Source: Qipengyuania marincola
GTDB lineage: Bacteria; Pseudomonadota; Alphaproteobacteria; Sphingomonadales; Sphingomonadaceae
NCBI RefSeq assembly: GCF_029688625.1
Contig: NZ_JARULC010000003.1
Location: forward strand, 558,001-622,000
DNA length: 64,000 bases
Direction: 5' to 3'
How positions within the stretch are numbered: position 1 is the stretch's first letter; every line of letters begins with the position of its first letter. Both the position numbers and the translations under genes were made by a program. Under the pieces are notes generated by a model. The model searched no databases. It was not told the DNA's origin and worked only from the letters and a program-made list of their open reading frames with translations. This document shows, in pieces, positions 29,785 to 38,224 of the stretch.

Positions 29785-30716
29785 GCGTATTCGCTCCAAT
29801 CGAGAACCATCTTCAGGCAGTCGTCGGCCTGGAAAGCTGTGGGATAGGCGGCCTCGGCGCGACCCGCGGGCTCGACGTCCGAAATCAGGCCGGAGAGGTC
29901 CAGTTCGCCGCTCTCGATCATCGCCCGGGTCGAGGCGAGATCATCGGCCTGCCATTCCGCTGCAACGCGAAGGCGCGCTTCGTTCAGGAAGGCGGGCGGG
30001 AAGGCGAAGCTGATCCGGTTGGCGTAAAAGCCTGCCAAGACGATTTCGCCCTTGCGACCGAGCCTGCTCATGAGAATGTCGATCACGTCGCTGCTGCCGC
30101 TTGCATCGACGATGAAGCGATAGTCTTTACGGTCATCGTCCGCAGGCGCGATCACGTCGTAACCGAGCCCACCTGTGCGGCGGTGAGCCTTGTTCTCCCA
30201 AACCGTCGGCGGGGGTCCGCCCGAGGCTATGGTCATGCGGGCCAGCAATCGCCCGAGGACACCGTGGCCGACAATGAGCTCGGGAAGCTCACCGCCTTTG
30301 AGGGCATGCAGCGCCGTGGCTGCCAGGGCATAGAGGACACCCTGAGCGCCAAGGTCTTCGGACACCGGCAATGCGCGGGCCGAGGGGACGCTCAAGCGCT
30401 GCGCGGTCCCGCCGAACAGGCCGCGTGCGTCAGTGTAACAATCGGCGCCGGGCACGAAGACCCATTCGCCGATCCGGTCGCGTACGTCCTTGCCTGAATC
30501 GATGATGCGGCCGACCGACTCGTAACCAGGCACCAGCGGGTAGCCCATCCCGGGAAAAGGCGGCATTTCGCCCGACCACAGCAGCTTTTCGGTTCCGCTG
30601 CTGATCCCGCTCCAACGAATGTCGACAAGCACATCGGAAGGCTGGAGAGCGCACAAGTCGAGTGCCTTCAGCGACAAGCGCCTCGGAGCTTCGAGCGTGA
30701 CTGCCATGGCCTTCAT
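29781..30716 (-). CDS. bchC: 3-hydroxyethyl bacteriochlorophyllide a dehydrogenase
   Basis: BchC oxidises the C3 hydroxyethyl group to acetyl, a late step toward bacteriochlorophyllide a. The protein is 311 residues of the zinc-type alcohol dehydrogenase superfamily. It has WSGISSGTEKLLWSGEMP, YPLVPGYESVGRII and the nucleotide-binding LIVGHGVLGRLLA. The ATG at 30716 gives MKAMAVTLEAP and has a GAGAG-type ribosome site upstream; a start at 30764 would run into the operator zone. It is the first gene of the bchCXYZ-pufBALM transcript. Confidence 0.93.
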   Translation of the reverse strand: MKAMAVTLEAPRRLSLKALDLCALQPSDVLVDIRWSGISSGTEKLLWSGEMPPFPGMGYPLVPGYESVGRIIDSGKDVRDRIGEWVFVPGADCYTDARGLFGGTAQRLSVPSARALPVSEDLGAQGVLYALAATALHALKGGELPELIVGHGVLGRLLARMTIASGGPPPTVWENKAHRRTGGLGYDVIAPADDDRKDYRFIVDASGSSDVIDILMSRLGRKGEIVLAGFYANRISFAFPPAFLNEARLRVAAEWQADDLASTRAMIESGELDLSGLISDVEPAGRAEAAYPTAFQADDCLKMVLDWSEYA

Positions 30717-30770
30717 CTTCGCTGGCTCTCTCCCTCTGCGAAGCCGATCCAACGGAATTGGCACGCAAGG

Positions 30771-30814
30771 TGTAAGCTAAGCCGAACACCGCATAGTGTC
30801 AAATTGCAATGACA
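30771..30814 (-). promoter_or_regulatory. Tandem PpsR/CrtJ operators of bchC
   Basis: Two exact TGT-N12-ACA palindromes, TGTAAGCTAAGCCGAACA (30771-30788) and TGTCAAATTGCAATGACA (30797-30814), are separated by exactly 8 bp. This is the arrangement reported for the CrtJ-regulated bchC promoter of Rhodobacter capsulatus. The pair lies 55-98 bp upstream of bchC in the gap after crtF. Confidence 0.88.
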
Positions 30815-30823
30815 ACTGGATCG

Positions 30824-31963
30824 TCAAGCGGTTGCGACAACAAGTGAGGTAACCACCGGCTGGCCGGTCGCAATTTCGCGCGCGGAGGCGAATCCGGCGT
30901 GTTTGAGCATGGCGCAATTCTCATCCACAGAGCGCGGCCTGCCTGAGCCCATCGCCCAGAGATACATACCGAAATAGGCGTCCCCCATGCCTTGCGCTCC
31001 GCTTGTGCCAGCCATCGGTTCCGCGAGAATCAGGCGCGACCCGGGCTCCATCGACCTGTGGATATTCTCAAGCAAACGCCGGGCCGGTGCATCGTCGTGA
31101 TCATGCAAAACCCTGACCAGCGACACCAGATCGTAGCCACTCGGTATCGAGTCGCTGAAAAAACTGCCTTCGTGAAATCGCGGTTTGGCCGGACCGGAGA
31201 ATGCGTCCTTCGCGAGCGCAATCACATTCCGCAGGTCGAACAGCCCCAGCCGAAGGTGCGGGTGCGCCGCAGCGACATTCCTCAAGAATGCCCCGTTCCC
31301 TCCGCCGACATCAAGCAGCGAACCGGCGCGTGAGAAGGAAAATGCGGACAGCACCTCCTCCGCAACCGCTGCCTGGGATTGCGACATGAGCTGCGAGTAT
31401 TCGGACGCGGCGGCCCGGAATTCCTCGCTTTCACTCTCAGAAGCAGCGTATTTCCAGAACTGCGCGAGCCGCGTTTCCGATCGACTTTTGTCACGAAGGA
31501 GTGCGAGGGGGTCCGCTAGGTCGGCATAGAGCAACCGATGATGACGGATCATCGCGACAGCCCCCTCGTTGCCTTGCAACGCCGCCCCTTGCCGACCCAG
31601 CACCCACCATCCGGATTCGCCCTCTTCGACGATCTCGATGGCGGCGGCAGCGCGCAGCAGGCGCAGCGCCGCATCCTCGCGCAGCTTGGTGACCATCATC
31701 GCGTCAGCCAGACAGGCGGGGCCCTGAACCAATCGGGCCAGCAAGCCCGACTCGACGATGGCGAAGAGCACCTGCGAGTAGACGAAGCCGGCAACCAGAT
31801 CGAACACCGCGCTCGCGCGCCGGCGGGCGACCGATCGAAGCAGCGGGTTTCGCGCTGCGAAGCGTCTGAAGCCGGTACTTCCGAGCACGCGGTTGCGCCA
31901 TGCCAGATACCGCATTCGCAAGCTCTGCGGCGGACCGTCCATCAAGGCGCCATCGCGATTCAT
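30824..31963 (-). CDS. crtF: Demethylspheroidene/hydroxycarotenoid O-methyltransferase
   Basis: CrtF methylates the C1 hydroxyl of acyclic carotenoids in the spheroidene/spirilloxanthin route. The protein is about 379 residues and is a class I methyltransferase with SLLDVGGGNGAFLRNVAAA (motif I), LRLGLFDLRNVI and VRVLHDHDDAPARRLL, preceded by a winged-helix dimerisation domain. The start is uncertain: ATG 31963 has a poor ribosome site and lies right beside a PpsR palindrome, while a GTG at 32005 and an ATG at 31942 are also in frame. Transcription may continue into bchC. Confidence 0.88.
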   Translation of the reverse strand: MNRDGALMDGPPQSLRMRYLAWRNRVLGSTGFRRFAARNPLLRSVARRRASAVFDLVAGFVYSQVLFAIVESGLLARLVQGPACLADAMMVTKLREDAALRLLRAAAAIEIVEEGESGWWVLGRQGAALQGNEGAVAMIRHHRLLYADLADPLALLRDKSRSETRLAQFWKYAASESESEEFRAAASEYSQLMSQSQAAVAEEVLSAFSFSRAGSLLDVGGGNGAFLRNVAAAHPHLRLGLFDLRNVIALAKDAFSGPAKPRFHEGSFFSDSIPSGYDLVSLVRVLHDHDDAPARRLLENIHRSMEPGSRLILAEPMAGTSGAQGMGDAYFGMYLWAMGSGRPRSVDENCAMLKHAGFASAREIATGQPVVTSLVVATA

Positions 31964-31964
31964 T

Positions 31965-31982
31965 TGTCCATCTAGGTGGACA
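31965..31982. promoter_or_regulatory. PpsR/CrtJ operator between crtF and crtD
   Basis: TGTCCATCTAGGTGGACA is a TGT-N12-ACA palindrome with only the central pair imperfect. It begins 2 bp upstream of the crtF ATG at 31963 and lies 44 bp from the crtD start, so it can serve both divergent genes. On the plus strand it overlaps TTGTCC (31964-31969), which with TATGTA (31988-31993) could be a -35/-10 pair for crtD; that assignment is weak. Confidence 0.7.
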
Positions 31983-32026
31983 GATGATATGTAAAGGTCA
32001 ATCACGGAGTCAGGAGGCCTGATCGC

Positions 32027-33601
32027 TTGGAGGAACGAGTCGTAGTCATCGGAGCGGGAATTGGCGGCCTTGTGAGTGCCGCTCTGCTTGCCGCGTCCGG
32101 GCGCGACGTGACAGTCGTCGAAAAAGAACCGAAGGTCGGCGGAAAAGCGCGCCGCGTCGAAGTCGACGGCACTCCAATCGATGCAGGCCCGACCGTGTTC
32201 ACGATGCGGGACGTTTTCGAAACGATCTTCCGCGCGTGCGGAAGCGAGCTAGACGAATGCCTTGCGATCCGCCCCGCCGAGGTTCTCGCCCGTCACGCCT
32301 GGAGCGGGAGCGAGACACTCGATCTCTTCGCCGACCCTCAACGAAGCGAGGACGCAATCGGAGATTTCGCCGGAGCCGATGCGGCGAAAGGCTATCGCAG
32401 CTTTCGTGCCGAAGCGCGCCGTATCTACAATATCCTCGACCAGAGCCTGATGCGGCAATCAAAAGTCAGCTGGCCCTTGCCGCTGATGTGGCGCATCGGC
32501 CTATGGCGTGTCGGCGATCTGATCGCGATCCGCCCCTATGAAAGCCTCTGGAAAGTCCTCGGCGAGCATTTCGCCGACCCCCGTCTGCGCCAGCTGTTTG
32601 CGCGCTACTCGACCTATTGCGGCTCCTCGCCCTTCGATGCGCCGGCAACGCTGATGCTGATTGCCCATGTCGAAGCGGAGGGAGTGTGGTTGATCGATGG
32701 CGGCATGAGCGCGCTGGCCGAGGCTCTCAAGTCGCTGGCGGAACGCAATGGTGCCACCTTCAGCTTCGGTGAAGCTGTCTCGGCCATCGAGGTCGACCGG
32801 TCAGGCGTGTCGGGCGTAACGCTGACCTCGGGCGAAAGGCTTCCTGCCGATGCGGTAATCTGTAACGCCGACCCCGCCGCGCTCGGCGCGGGTCTGCTGG
32901 GAAAATCTGCCAGCCGCGCGGTCGGTAAACCTGCTCCCGAGAGAAGGTCGCTGTCCGCCTTGGTATGGCTGGCACATACCGAGACATCGGGCTTCGCTCT
33001 GTCGCGGCACAACGTGTTCTTTTCGCCCGATTATGCTGCCGAATTCGACGCCTTGCAGGACGGGCGAACGATCGCCGACCCCTCGGTCTATGTCTGCGCG
33101 CAGGACCGAAACGCCGATGATACCGACACCACGCAGGGGCGCGAGCGCCTGCAGATCATCGTCAATGCCGCCGCTAACGGCGACACCCACCACCCCACCC
33201 CACAGGAGCTTGAACAATGCACCCAAGCGATGACACATTCTCTGGCGCGCTGCGGGCTGACGCTGGAGGCGGACATGCCGCATTCGCTGGTGACGCCGCG
33301 GGATTTCGAGGCGCTCTTCCCCTCGACGGGTGGAGCCCTTTATGGACGGGACTCGCACGGGTGGGCGGCATCCTTCCTCCGGCAGGGCGCGCGGACGCGG
33401 ATCCCTGGGCTCTATTGCGCAGGCGGGAGCACCCATCCTGGCGCGGGCGTCCCGATGGCCGCCTTGTCCGGGCAGATGGCAGCGAACACGCTGATGGCAG
33501 ACCGCGCTTCGATGCGCCGGTCCCACCCGGCGGCTACGCGTGGTGGTATATCGACGCGATCAGCGACGACACCACGGGAGGAGCGGGGCGCCACGGCCTG
33601 A
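32027..33601 (+). CDS. crtD: 1-hydroxycarotenoid 3,4-desaturase
   Basis: CrtD is a phytoene-desaturase-family FAD enzyme that introduces the 3,4 double bond after CrtC hydration. The protein is 524 residues. The dinucleotide motif VVVIGAGIGGLVSAALLAAS is at the start, and the C-terminal FAD motif GLYCAGGSTHPGAGVPMAAL is near residue 470. It is called CrtD rather than CrtI because it sits with crtC and crtF. The start is a TTG at 32027 with a perfect AGGAGG 9 nt upstream. The last about 30 residues (basic, TRGGISTRSATT) lie over the conserved start of crtC in another frame. Confidence 0.88.
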   Translation: MEERVVVIGAGIGGLVSAALLAASGRDVTVVEKEPKVGGKARRVEVDGTPIDAGPTVFTMRDVFETIFRACGSELDECLAIRPAEVLARHAWSGSETLDLFADPQRSEDAIGDFAGADAAKGYRSFRAEARRIYNILDQSLMRQSKVSWPLPLMWRIGLWRVGDLIAIRPYESLWKVLGEHFADPRLRQLFARYSTYCGSSPFDAPATLMLIAHVEAEGVWLIDGGMSALAEALKSLAERNGATFSFGEAVSAIEVDRSGVSGVTLTSGERLPADAVICNADPAALGAGLLGKSASRAVGKPAPERRSLSALVWLAHTETSGFALSRHNVFFSPDYAAEFDALQDGRTIADPSVYVCAQDRNADDTDTTQGRERLQIIVNAAANGDTHHPTPQELEQCTQAMTHSLARCGLTLEADMPHSLVTPRDFEALFPSTGGALYGRDSHGWAASFLRQGARTRIPGLYCAGGSTHPGAGVPMAALSGQMAANTLMADRASMRRSHPAATRGGISTRSATTPREERGATA

Positions 33602-34440
33602 CCATTATCGCCTTCATCGGCAGTGTCTTCTCACCCTATTACAAGGCCAGCGGCAGGGGCGATCCGACCAATCACGCATCGCTCAATGTCGCTCTCTACG
33701 GGCCCCGCAGCCGCTGGGCGATGACCGAAAGGGGCCGCGGCGACGTGACACAGGAGCGCGACGTCCTGGCCATTGGTCCCAGCAGCGTGCGCTGGACTGG
33801 CGATGCGCTGGAAATCGATATCGAAGAACGGGACAAGCGCCTCGGTATACCCTGGCAGCGACGTGTGAGGGGCAAGGTCAGAGTTTTTCCGGAAGCACTC
33901 AATCCCGTGAGCTATGCCCTGGATCCGGAGGCGCGACACATCTGGCACTGTCTCGCCCCGCGGGCCCGGATCGAGGTGGAGATGAAGCAGCCGGCGCTCT
34001 CGTGGAAGGGTCGCGCCTATCTCGACTCGAACCGAGGGAATGAATCGCTGGAAGAGGGCTTCGACGTCTGGCACTGGTCGCGCGCGCATCTGAGCGACGG
34101 CGCGGCGGTGTGTTACGAAGGTCGGCGGCACGATGGGTCGCATTTCGCCAGTGCGATCCGTTTCGACCGGCATGGCGTTCCCGAAAGCGCCCCCCTGCCC
34201 CTCGCCGCGCCCATGCCCAACACGCTCTGGCAGATGGAAAGAAAGACACGCGCCGACCGGGGTCACGCCAGCGTGATCAAGACCTGGGAAGATGCGCCTT
34301 TCTATGCCCGCTCGACGCTCGCCTCGCGCCTGTATGGCGAACAGGTCGTGGCCGTGCAGGAAAGTCTCGACATGCGCCGCTTCACCTCACCGATCGTCCA
34401 GTTCATGCTTCCCTACCGCATGCCCAGGATCGGCAGCTGA
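33415..34440 (+). CDS. crtC: Carotenoid 1,2-hydratase
   Basis: CrtC adds water to the 1,2 end of neurosporene/lycopene-type carotenoids. The conserved core begins with FDAPVPPGGYAWWYIDAISD and continues with GLTIIAFIGSVFSPYY, HASLNVALYG and LWQMERKTRAD. The 5' end overlaps crtD. No ATG lies between 33217 and the conserved region. The nearest in-frame start is TTG 33415, with GTG 33361 and ATG 33217 further up, so the true start is unresolved; with the TTG it is 341 residues. It converges with the small ORF beyond bchO. Confidence 0.85.
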   Translation: MRRREHPSWRGRPDGRLVRADGSEHADGRPRFDAPVPPGGYAWWYIDAISDDTTGGAGRHGLTIIAFIGSVFSPYYKASGRGDPTNHASLNVALYGPRSRWAMTERGRGDVTQERDVLAIGPSSVRWTGDALEIDIEERDKRLGIPWQRRVRGKVRVFPEALNPVSYALDPEARHIWHCLAPRARIEVEMKQPALSWKGRAYLDSNRGNESLEEGFDVWHWSRAHLSDGAAVCYEGRRHDGSHFASAIRFDRHGVPESAPLPLAAPMPNTLWQMERKTRADRGHASVIKTWEDAPFYARSTLASRLYGEQVVAVQESLDMRRFTSPIVQFMLPYRMPRIGS

Positions 34441-34581
34441 CTCCTCGGCTTCGCGCTTCACCTGCTTGTCGCGCTCGATTTCGCGGCTGACCGACCAGTA
34501 CTGCCAGCCGCCGAAACCGAATGCGACCAGTGCGGTGAAGAGGATTTCCACCCAGCCGAAGTTTTCGCTGAACTGGTCCAT
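34387..34581 (-). CDS. Small membrane protein downstream of bchO
   Basis: This 64-residue protein has one hydrophobic helix (FGWVEILFTALVAFGFGGWQY) followed by a charged segment SVSREIERDKQVKREAEE. An AAAGGA ribosome site lies a few nt before the ATG at 34581. It starts 11 nt after the bchO stop, so it is probably the last gene of bchIDO. Its 3' end overlaps the end of crtC on the other strand by 54 nt. The family is not recognised. Confidence 0.6.
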   Translation of the reverse strand: MDQFSENFGWVEILFTALVAFGFGGWQYWSVSREIERDKQVKREAEESAADPGHAVGKHELDDR

Positions 34582-34592
34582 CGATGATCCTT

Positions 34593-35462
34593 TCAAGCCT
34601 CGGCATGGGCAGACCTTATCATGGCAATCGCCATTTCCGGCCGCTCCTCATGGGCAAGATGACCCAGATTCGGCAGGATCTCCAGCCGGGCATTGGCGAG
34701 CCGCTCCGACGCCCTGCGAACAGAAGCGAGCGGGACTGCCGGGTCCTTGTCGGAATGCACCAGCAGCACGGGGTTGGCGATATCGGGGAGCCGGCGCTCG
34801 AACTCTTCCAGGTTCCAGTTGGCCATCATTGCCAAAGCGCCTTTGCAATGCGCACTGTTGGTAAGCAGCATTTCATAGCATCGCAGTCCGGCGGCATCGA
34901 TCCGCGAATTCGTCGAACGCATCAGAAAACGTTGCGTCTCGCCTGACAGCCGGACGAAGCCAGAAAAGAGGCGCGGCACGAGGGGGTTCACGAACAGGAG
35001 CTTAGCCATCAGGGGAAAGGCTTGCGCGCCGAGGCCCGGGAACGGAGCGAGTGCGGGACTGAACCCGATCATCGGTATGGCCGCTTCCCGTTCATGCAAC
35101 ATCTGGAGGGCGATCGCCGCACCGGCCGAATGGCCTGCAATCATTGCCGGAGACGTGCCCAGTTCGTCCAGCAGGCCCCACAGCGCCTTCGCCATAGCCG
35201 GGAGCGACATGTGGATCTGCGAAGATCGGGTGAAGGCATGGCCGGGCAGGTCGGGAGCGATGACGCAGAGATCGTCCGCCAGCGCTGGCATGATGTCGCG
35301 CCAGGAATGACTTGAAGCTCCGGTGCCGTGAAGCAACAGGATAGCCGGACCGCTTCCCATCTGCTGAATGTGCCAGCGAATGCTCCCGGCATCGACAAAG
35401 CGGCTGGCTTCGCGATTTGGCCAGTTGCGACCCTCGCGCGACCAGTCGAGGCGCCGGCTCAT
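34593..35462 (-). CDS. bchO: Magnesium-chelatase-associated alpha/beta hydrolase BchO
   Basis: This 289-residue alpha/beta hydrolase is found with bchID in phototrophic Proteobacteria; its substrate is unknown. The nucleophile elbow is GHSAGA (S112), the oxyanion region ILLLHGTGASSHSW, and the catalytic His is in LGHLAHEERP near the C-terminus. The start overlaps the bchD stop (ATGA). Confidence 0.92.
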   Translation of the reverse strand: MSRRLDWSREGRNWPNREASRFVDAGSIRWHIQQMGSGPAILLLHGTGASSHSWRDIMPALADDLCVIAPDLPGHAFTRSSQIHMSLPAMAKALWGLLDELGTSPAMIAGHSAGAAIALQMLHEREAAIPMIGFSPALAPFPGLGAQAFPLMAKLLFVNPLVPRLFSGFVRLSGETQRFLMRSTNSRIDAAGLRCYEMLLTNSAHCKGALAMMANWNLEEFERRLPDIANPVLLVHSDKDPAVPLASVRRASERLANARLEILPNLGHLAHEERPEMAIAMIRSAHAEA

Positions 35463-37144
35463 GCCGCCCTTGACGGAGTTGCTGCGCGAACCGCGGCGTG
35501 AAGTTTGCGCGCATCCGCCATCGGCAGGGCGAGAAAGCGCGCTTGCATCAATTCGGCAAGGCGCGGCCCATCAGGACCGGGCCGCGCCGATATATCCACC
35601 ACCAGCGCTTCCACTCCGTGCGCAGCGATCGCCCTGGCAGCCTGCTCGACATCCTGCCCCGAACGGCTGCGGCTGGCGCTGCCATCTGCAGCGATGTTCC
35701 CCCTGCCGTCGGTGAGCACGACCAGATGTGGAGTCCGGCCCCGCGCCTCTGCGGATAGGGCCACCTCGCGCGCTGCCTGCAGTCCCATCGCCAGCGGAGT
35801 TCCTCCGCCGCCCGGTAATTCCGCCAGCGCCCTTCGTGCACGGGTCAGTGAGCGGGTCGGCGGCAGGATCAGGTCGGCAGCTGTGCCACGAAATGCGACC
35901 AGCGCGACCTCGCTGCGCGTAGCGTAGGCTTGCGCCAGCATGAGCTCGACAGCGCCCTTCGCTTCGGCGAGGCGCGCAGCCGCCGCCGATCCAGACGCAT
36001 CGACGCAGAAGATCGTGAGCCGCGCCGCGCGCTCCTCGAAGCGACGGATGCGCAGGTCCTCCTTCTGCACGATCAACCGACGATCTTCGCCTCTCTGGCG
36101 CCGCCGCAGCGCCTGCCATGGAATAGCCGCTCGCATGGTATCGATCAGGGTGAGCCGGGCGCCGCCGCGCGGAACGCCGGGGCGAACCCCTATCGGTTTG
36201 CCTCTCAGCGCAGACTTGCGCCGTTTCCCGCTGCCGCTACCGGCTGCATTGCGATTGGCTTTGCCAGACGAAAGCTGTGCCAGCAGGTCGGGCGGGATTG
36301 CAGCGGCTGCCGCCTCCAGCACGATGTCCTCGAGCTTGCCTTCGCTGGTTTCGCTCCCGTCATCGGTGCGCTCCGCAGGACTCTCGTTCTGCGCTTCTGC
36401 GGGCTCCGGCTCCGATGCGGGAAGCTGCCGGGCGCGCGGCGCAAGCACAAGCCGCGCAGCTATCTGCAGGTCGTTCTCGTCGGGCTGTTCCCGCCCGTTG
36501 AGTGCTGCGTGCAGCCGGGCGGTCTCGGCTGCGAACAGCATCGGCCTGACCGAGGGGATGCCGAGTGCCGACGCCGTTGCCGCAATGCTGGCCAGTTGGC
36601 GATCGTCCAGCAAGGCCACTGCATCGGGCTCGATAGCAATCGACTTTCCGGCATCATCGACATCCAGGCTCGCGACCCGCGACAGATCGCAATCGAATGC
36701 GATCCTTTCGAGCAGGCAGCTCGGCGGCCTGTCATCGGGCTCGATCCCATCGTCGAGCAGCACGAGGCCAAACCCGCCCGCCATCGAGGCTGCGTCCAAT
36801 TCCTGCGCGATCCGTCCGGCAATCGCTTCCGGCAAGCGCTCCGCGAGCGGCACCACGAACACGCAACCCGCAGCCTCTTCCAGCAAACCGCGCTGTCTGA
36901 CCTTGTGGCCGGACGCGATGCTGGCGGCGAAATCCACCCCTCCCAAAAGCCGCTCGTCATCGACATGCATCGGTATACGCCGCAATTCGGCGCCATCCTC
37001 GCGCAGCTTTTCCAGCACCAGGTCGCGAGCGGGGCCACCTCCCCTCAGGGACAGTCCGCCCAGCCGTACAGGAGCCATCAGGAACAATCGCAAGGCAAGC
37101 AGCGCATCGTTGAGCGGACCAACGGGCACTGCCGCCTCGTTCAT
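35459..37144 (-). CDS. bchD: Magnesium chelatase subunit D
   Basis: BchD forms the AAA+ motor of Mg-chelatase with BchI. The protein is 561 residues. A degenerate AAA+ N-terminal half without a usable P-loop is followed by an acidic/Pro-rich linker (about 245-275). The von Willebrand A domain has the MIDAS-like motif CVDASGSAAAARLAEAKG and LTDGRGNI. The stop overlaps bchO and the start overlaps bchI, both as ATGA. Confidence 0.95.
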   Translation of the reverse strand: MNEAAVPVGPLNDALLALRLFLMAPVRLGGLSLRGGGPARDLVLEKLREDGAELRRIPMHVDDERLLGGVDFAASIASGHKVRQRGLLEEAAGCVFVVPLAERLPEAIAGRIAQELDAASMAGGFGLVLLDDGIEPDDRPPSCLLERIAFDCDLSRVASLDVDDAGKSIAIEPDAVALLDDRQLASIAATASALGIPSVRPMLFAAETARLHAALNGREQPDENDLQIAARLVLAPRARQLPASEPEPAEAQNESPAERTDDGSETSEGKLEDIVLEAAAAAIPPDLLAQLSSGKANRNAAGSGSGKRRKSALRGKPIGVRPGVPRGGARLTLIDTMRAAIPWQALRRRQRGEDRRLIVQKEDLRIRRFEERAARLTIFCVDASGSAAAARLAEAKGAVELMLAQAYATRSEVALVAFRGTAADLILPPTRSLTRARRALAELPGGGGTPLAMGLQAAREVALSAEARGRTPHLVVLTDGRGNIAADGSASRSRSGQDVEQAARAIAAHGVEALVVDISARPGPDGPRLAELMQARFLALPMADARKLHAAVRAATPSRAA

Positions 37145-38142
37145 CCGAACAGGTCGCCCAAGGCCCGCTCTATGCGCGCGGTCGATCCCGTTTCGTCGAG
37201 AACATCACGCCGCAATCGGTGCCGCAACGCGGACGGTGCGATGGCGATGACGTGCTCGCGCCGCACCGCTTTTGCGCCGTTCAGCGCAGCAAGCGCCTTC
37301 GCCCCGCGCATCAGGGTGAGTTCGCCGCGCAACCCATCGGCGCCGACGGCAATGCAAAGCTCCGCGCAATCCGCCAATATCTCGTCTGGCACCTGCATCG
37401 TCGCCAGCTTCTTCTTGCCGCGCGCGACCTTGCGCAAGATCTTCTCATCCTCTGCGGCCCATTCCTCCGCGAAGCTTTCCGGATCGCGTTCCTGAGCTGC
37501 GCAGCGACGCATGATTTCTACCCGGTCATCTATTTCGGTTGGCGTGCGCACTTCGACAGACAGGCCGAAGCGATCGAGCAATTGCGGGCGCAACTCGCCC
37601 TCTTCCGGGTTGCCGCTCCCGATCAACACGAATTTGGCGGGATGGCGTACCGACAGCCCTTCGCGCTCGACCACATTCTCCCCTGAAGCGGCCACATCGA
37701 GCAGAAGGTCGACGAGGTAGTCCTCAAGCAGGTTTATTTCATCGATGTAGAGAAATCCGCGATGTGCCTTGGCCAGCAGCCCGGGCTCGAAAGCCTTTTC
37801 GCCCGAGCGCAGCGCGGTTTCGAGGTCGAGGGAGCCGATGACGCGGTCTTCGGTTGCACCGAGAGGCAGGTCGACGAAGGGCACCGGACGCTTGCGGATC
37901 GGCCCGGTTCCGCAGACGTCGGGAAAGCGTTCCTTATCCTCCGCCGAGCAACCATAGGGACAGTTCTGAATCGCTAAGATCGGTGGCAGGAGCGAGGCAA
38001 GTGCGCGCGCCGCGGTGGACTTGCCCGTCCCCCGGTCGCCGAAAACCATGACACCGCCGATTGCCGGGTCGACGGCACTCACGAGCAGCGCCTGCTTCAT
38101 CTCGTCCTGTGCAACGATTGCGGAAAAGGGAAAGCGCGCCAT
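37141..38142 (-). CDS. bchI: Magnesium chelatase ATPase subunit I
   Basis: BchI is the AAA+ ATPase that powers Mg insertion into protoporphyrin IX by BchH. The protein is 333 residues. Walker A is GDRGTGKS (35-42), Walker B is GFLYIDEINLL, and sensor 1 is VLIGSGNPEEGELRPQLLDR. The ATG at 38142 gives the family N-terminus MARFPFSAIVAQDEMKQAL; the much longer open frame upstream is shadow of the divergent tspO. No PpsR-type palindrome was found just upstream. Confidence 0.96.
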   Translation of the reverse strand: MARFPFSAIVAQDEMKQALLVSAVDPAIGGVMVFGDRGTGKSTAARALASLLPPILAIQNCPYGCSAEDKERFPDVCGTGPIRKRPVPFVDLPLGATEDRVIGSLDLETALRSGEKAFEPGLLAKAHRGFLYIDEINLLEDYLVDLLLDVAASGENVVEREGLSVRHPAKFVLIGSGNPEEGELRPQLLDRFGLSVEVRTPTEIDDRVEIMRRCAAQERDPESFAEEWAAEDEKILRKVARGKKKLATMQVPDEILADCAELCIAVGADGLRGELTLMRGAKALAALNGAKAVRREHVIAIAPSALRHRLRRDVLDETGSTARIERALGDLFG

Positions 38143-38224
38143 ATGCTTCGGCTTTCTGGCGCAGCAATGCGGCATCGGCAAGGGCTTTGCCAAGCGCGTG
38201 TTCCGGAGCACGGAAGGCAAGGTC

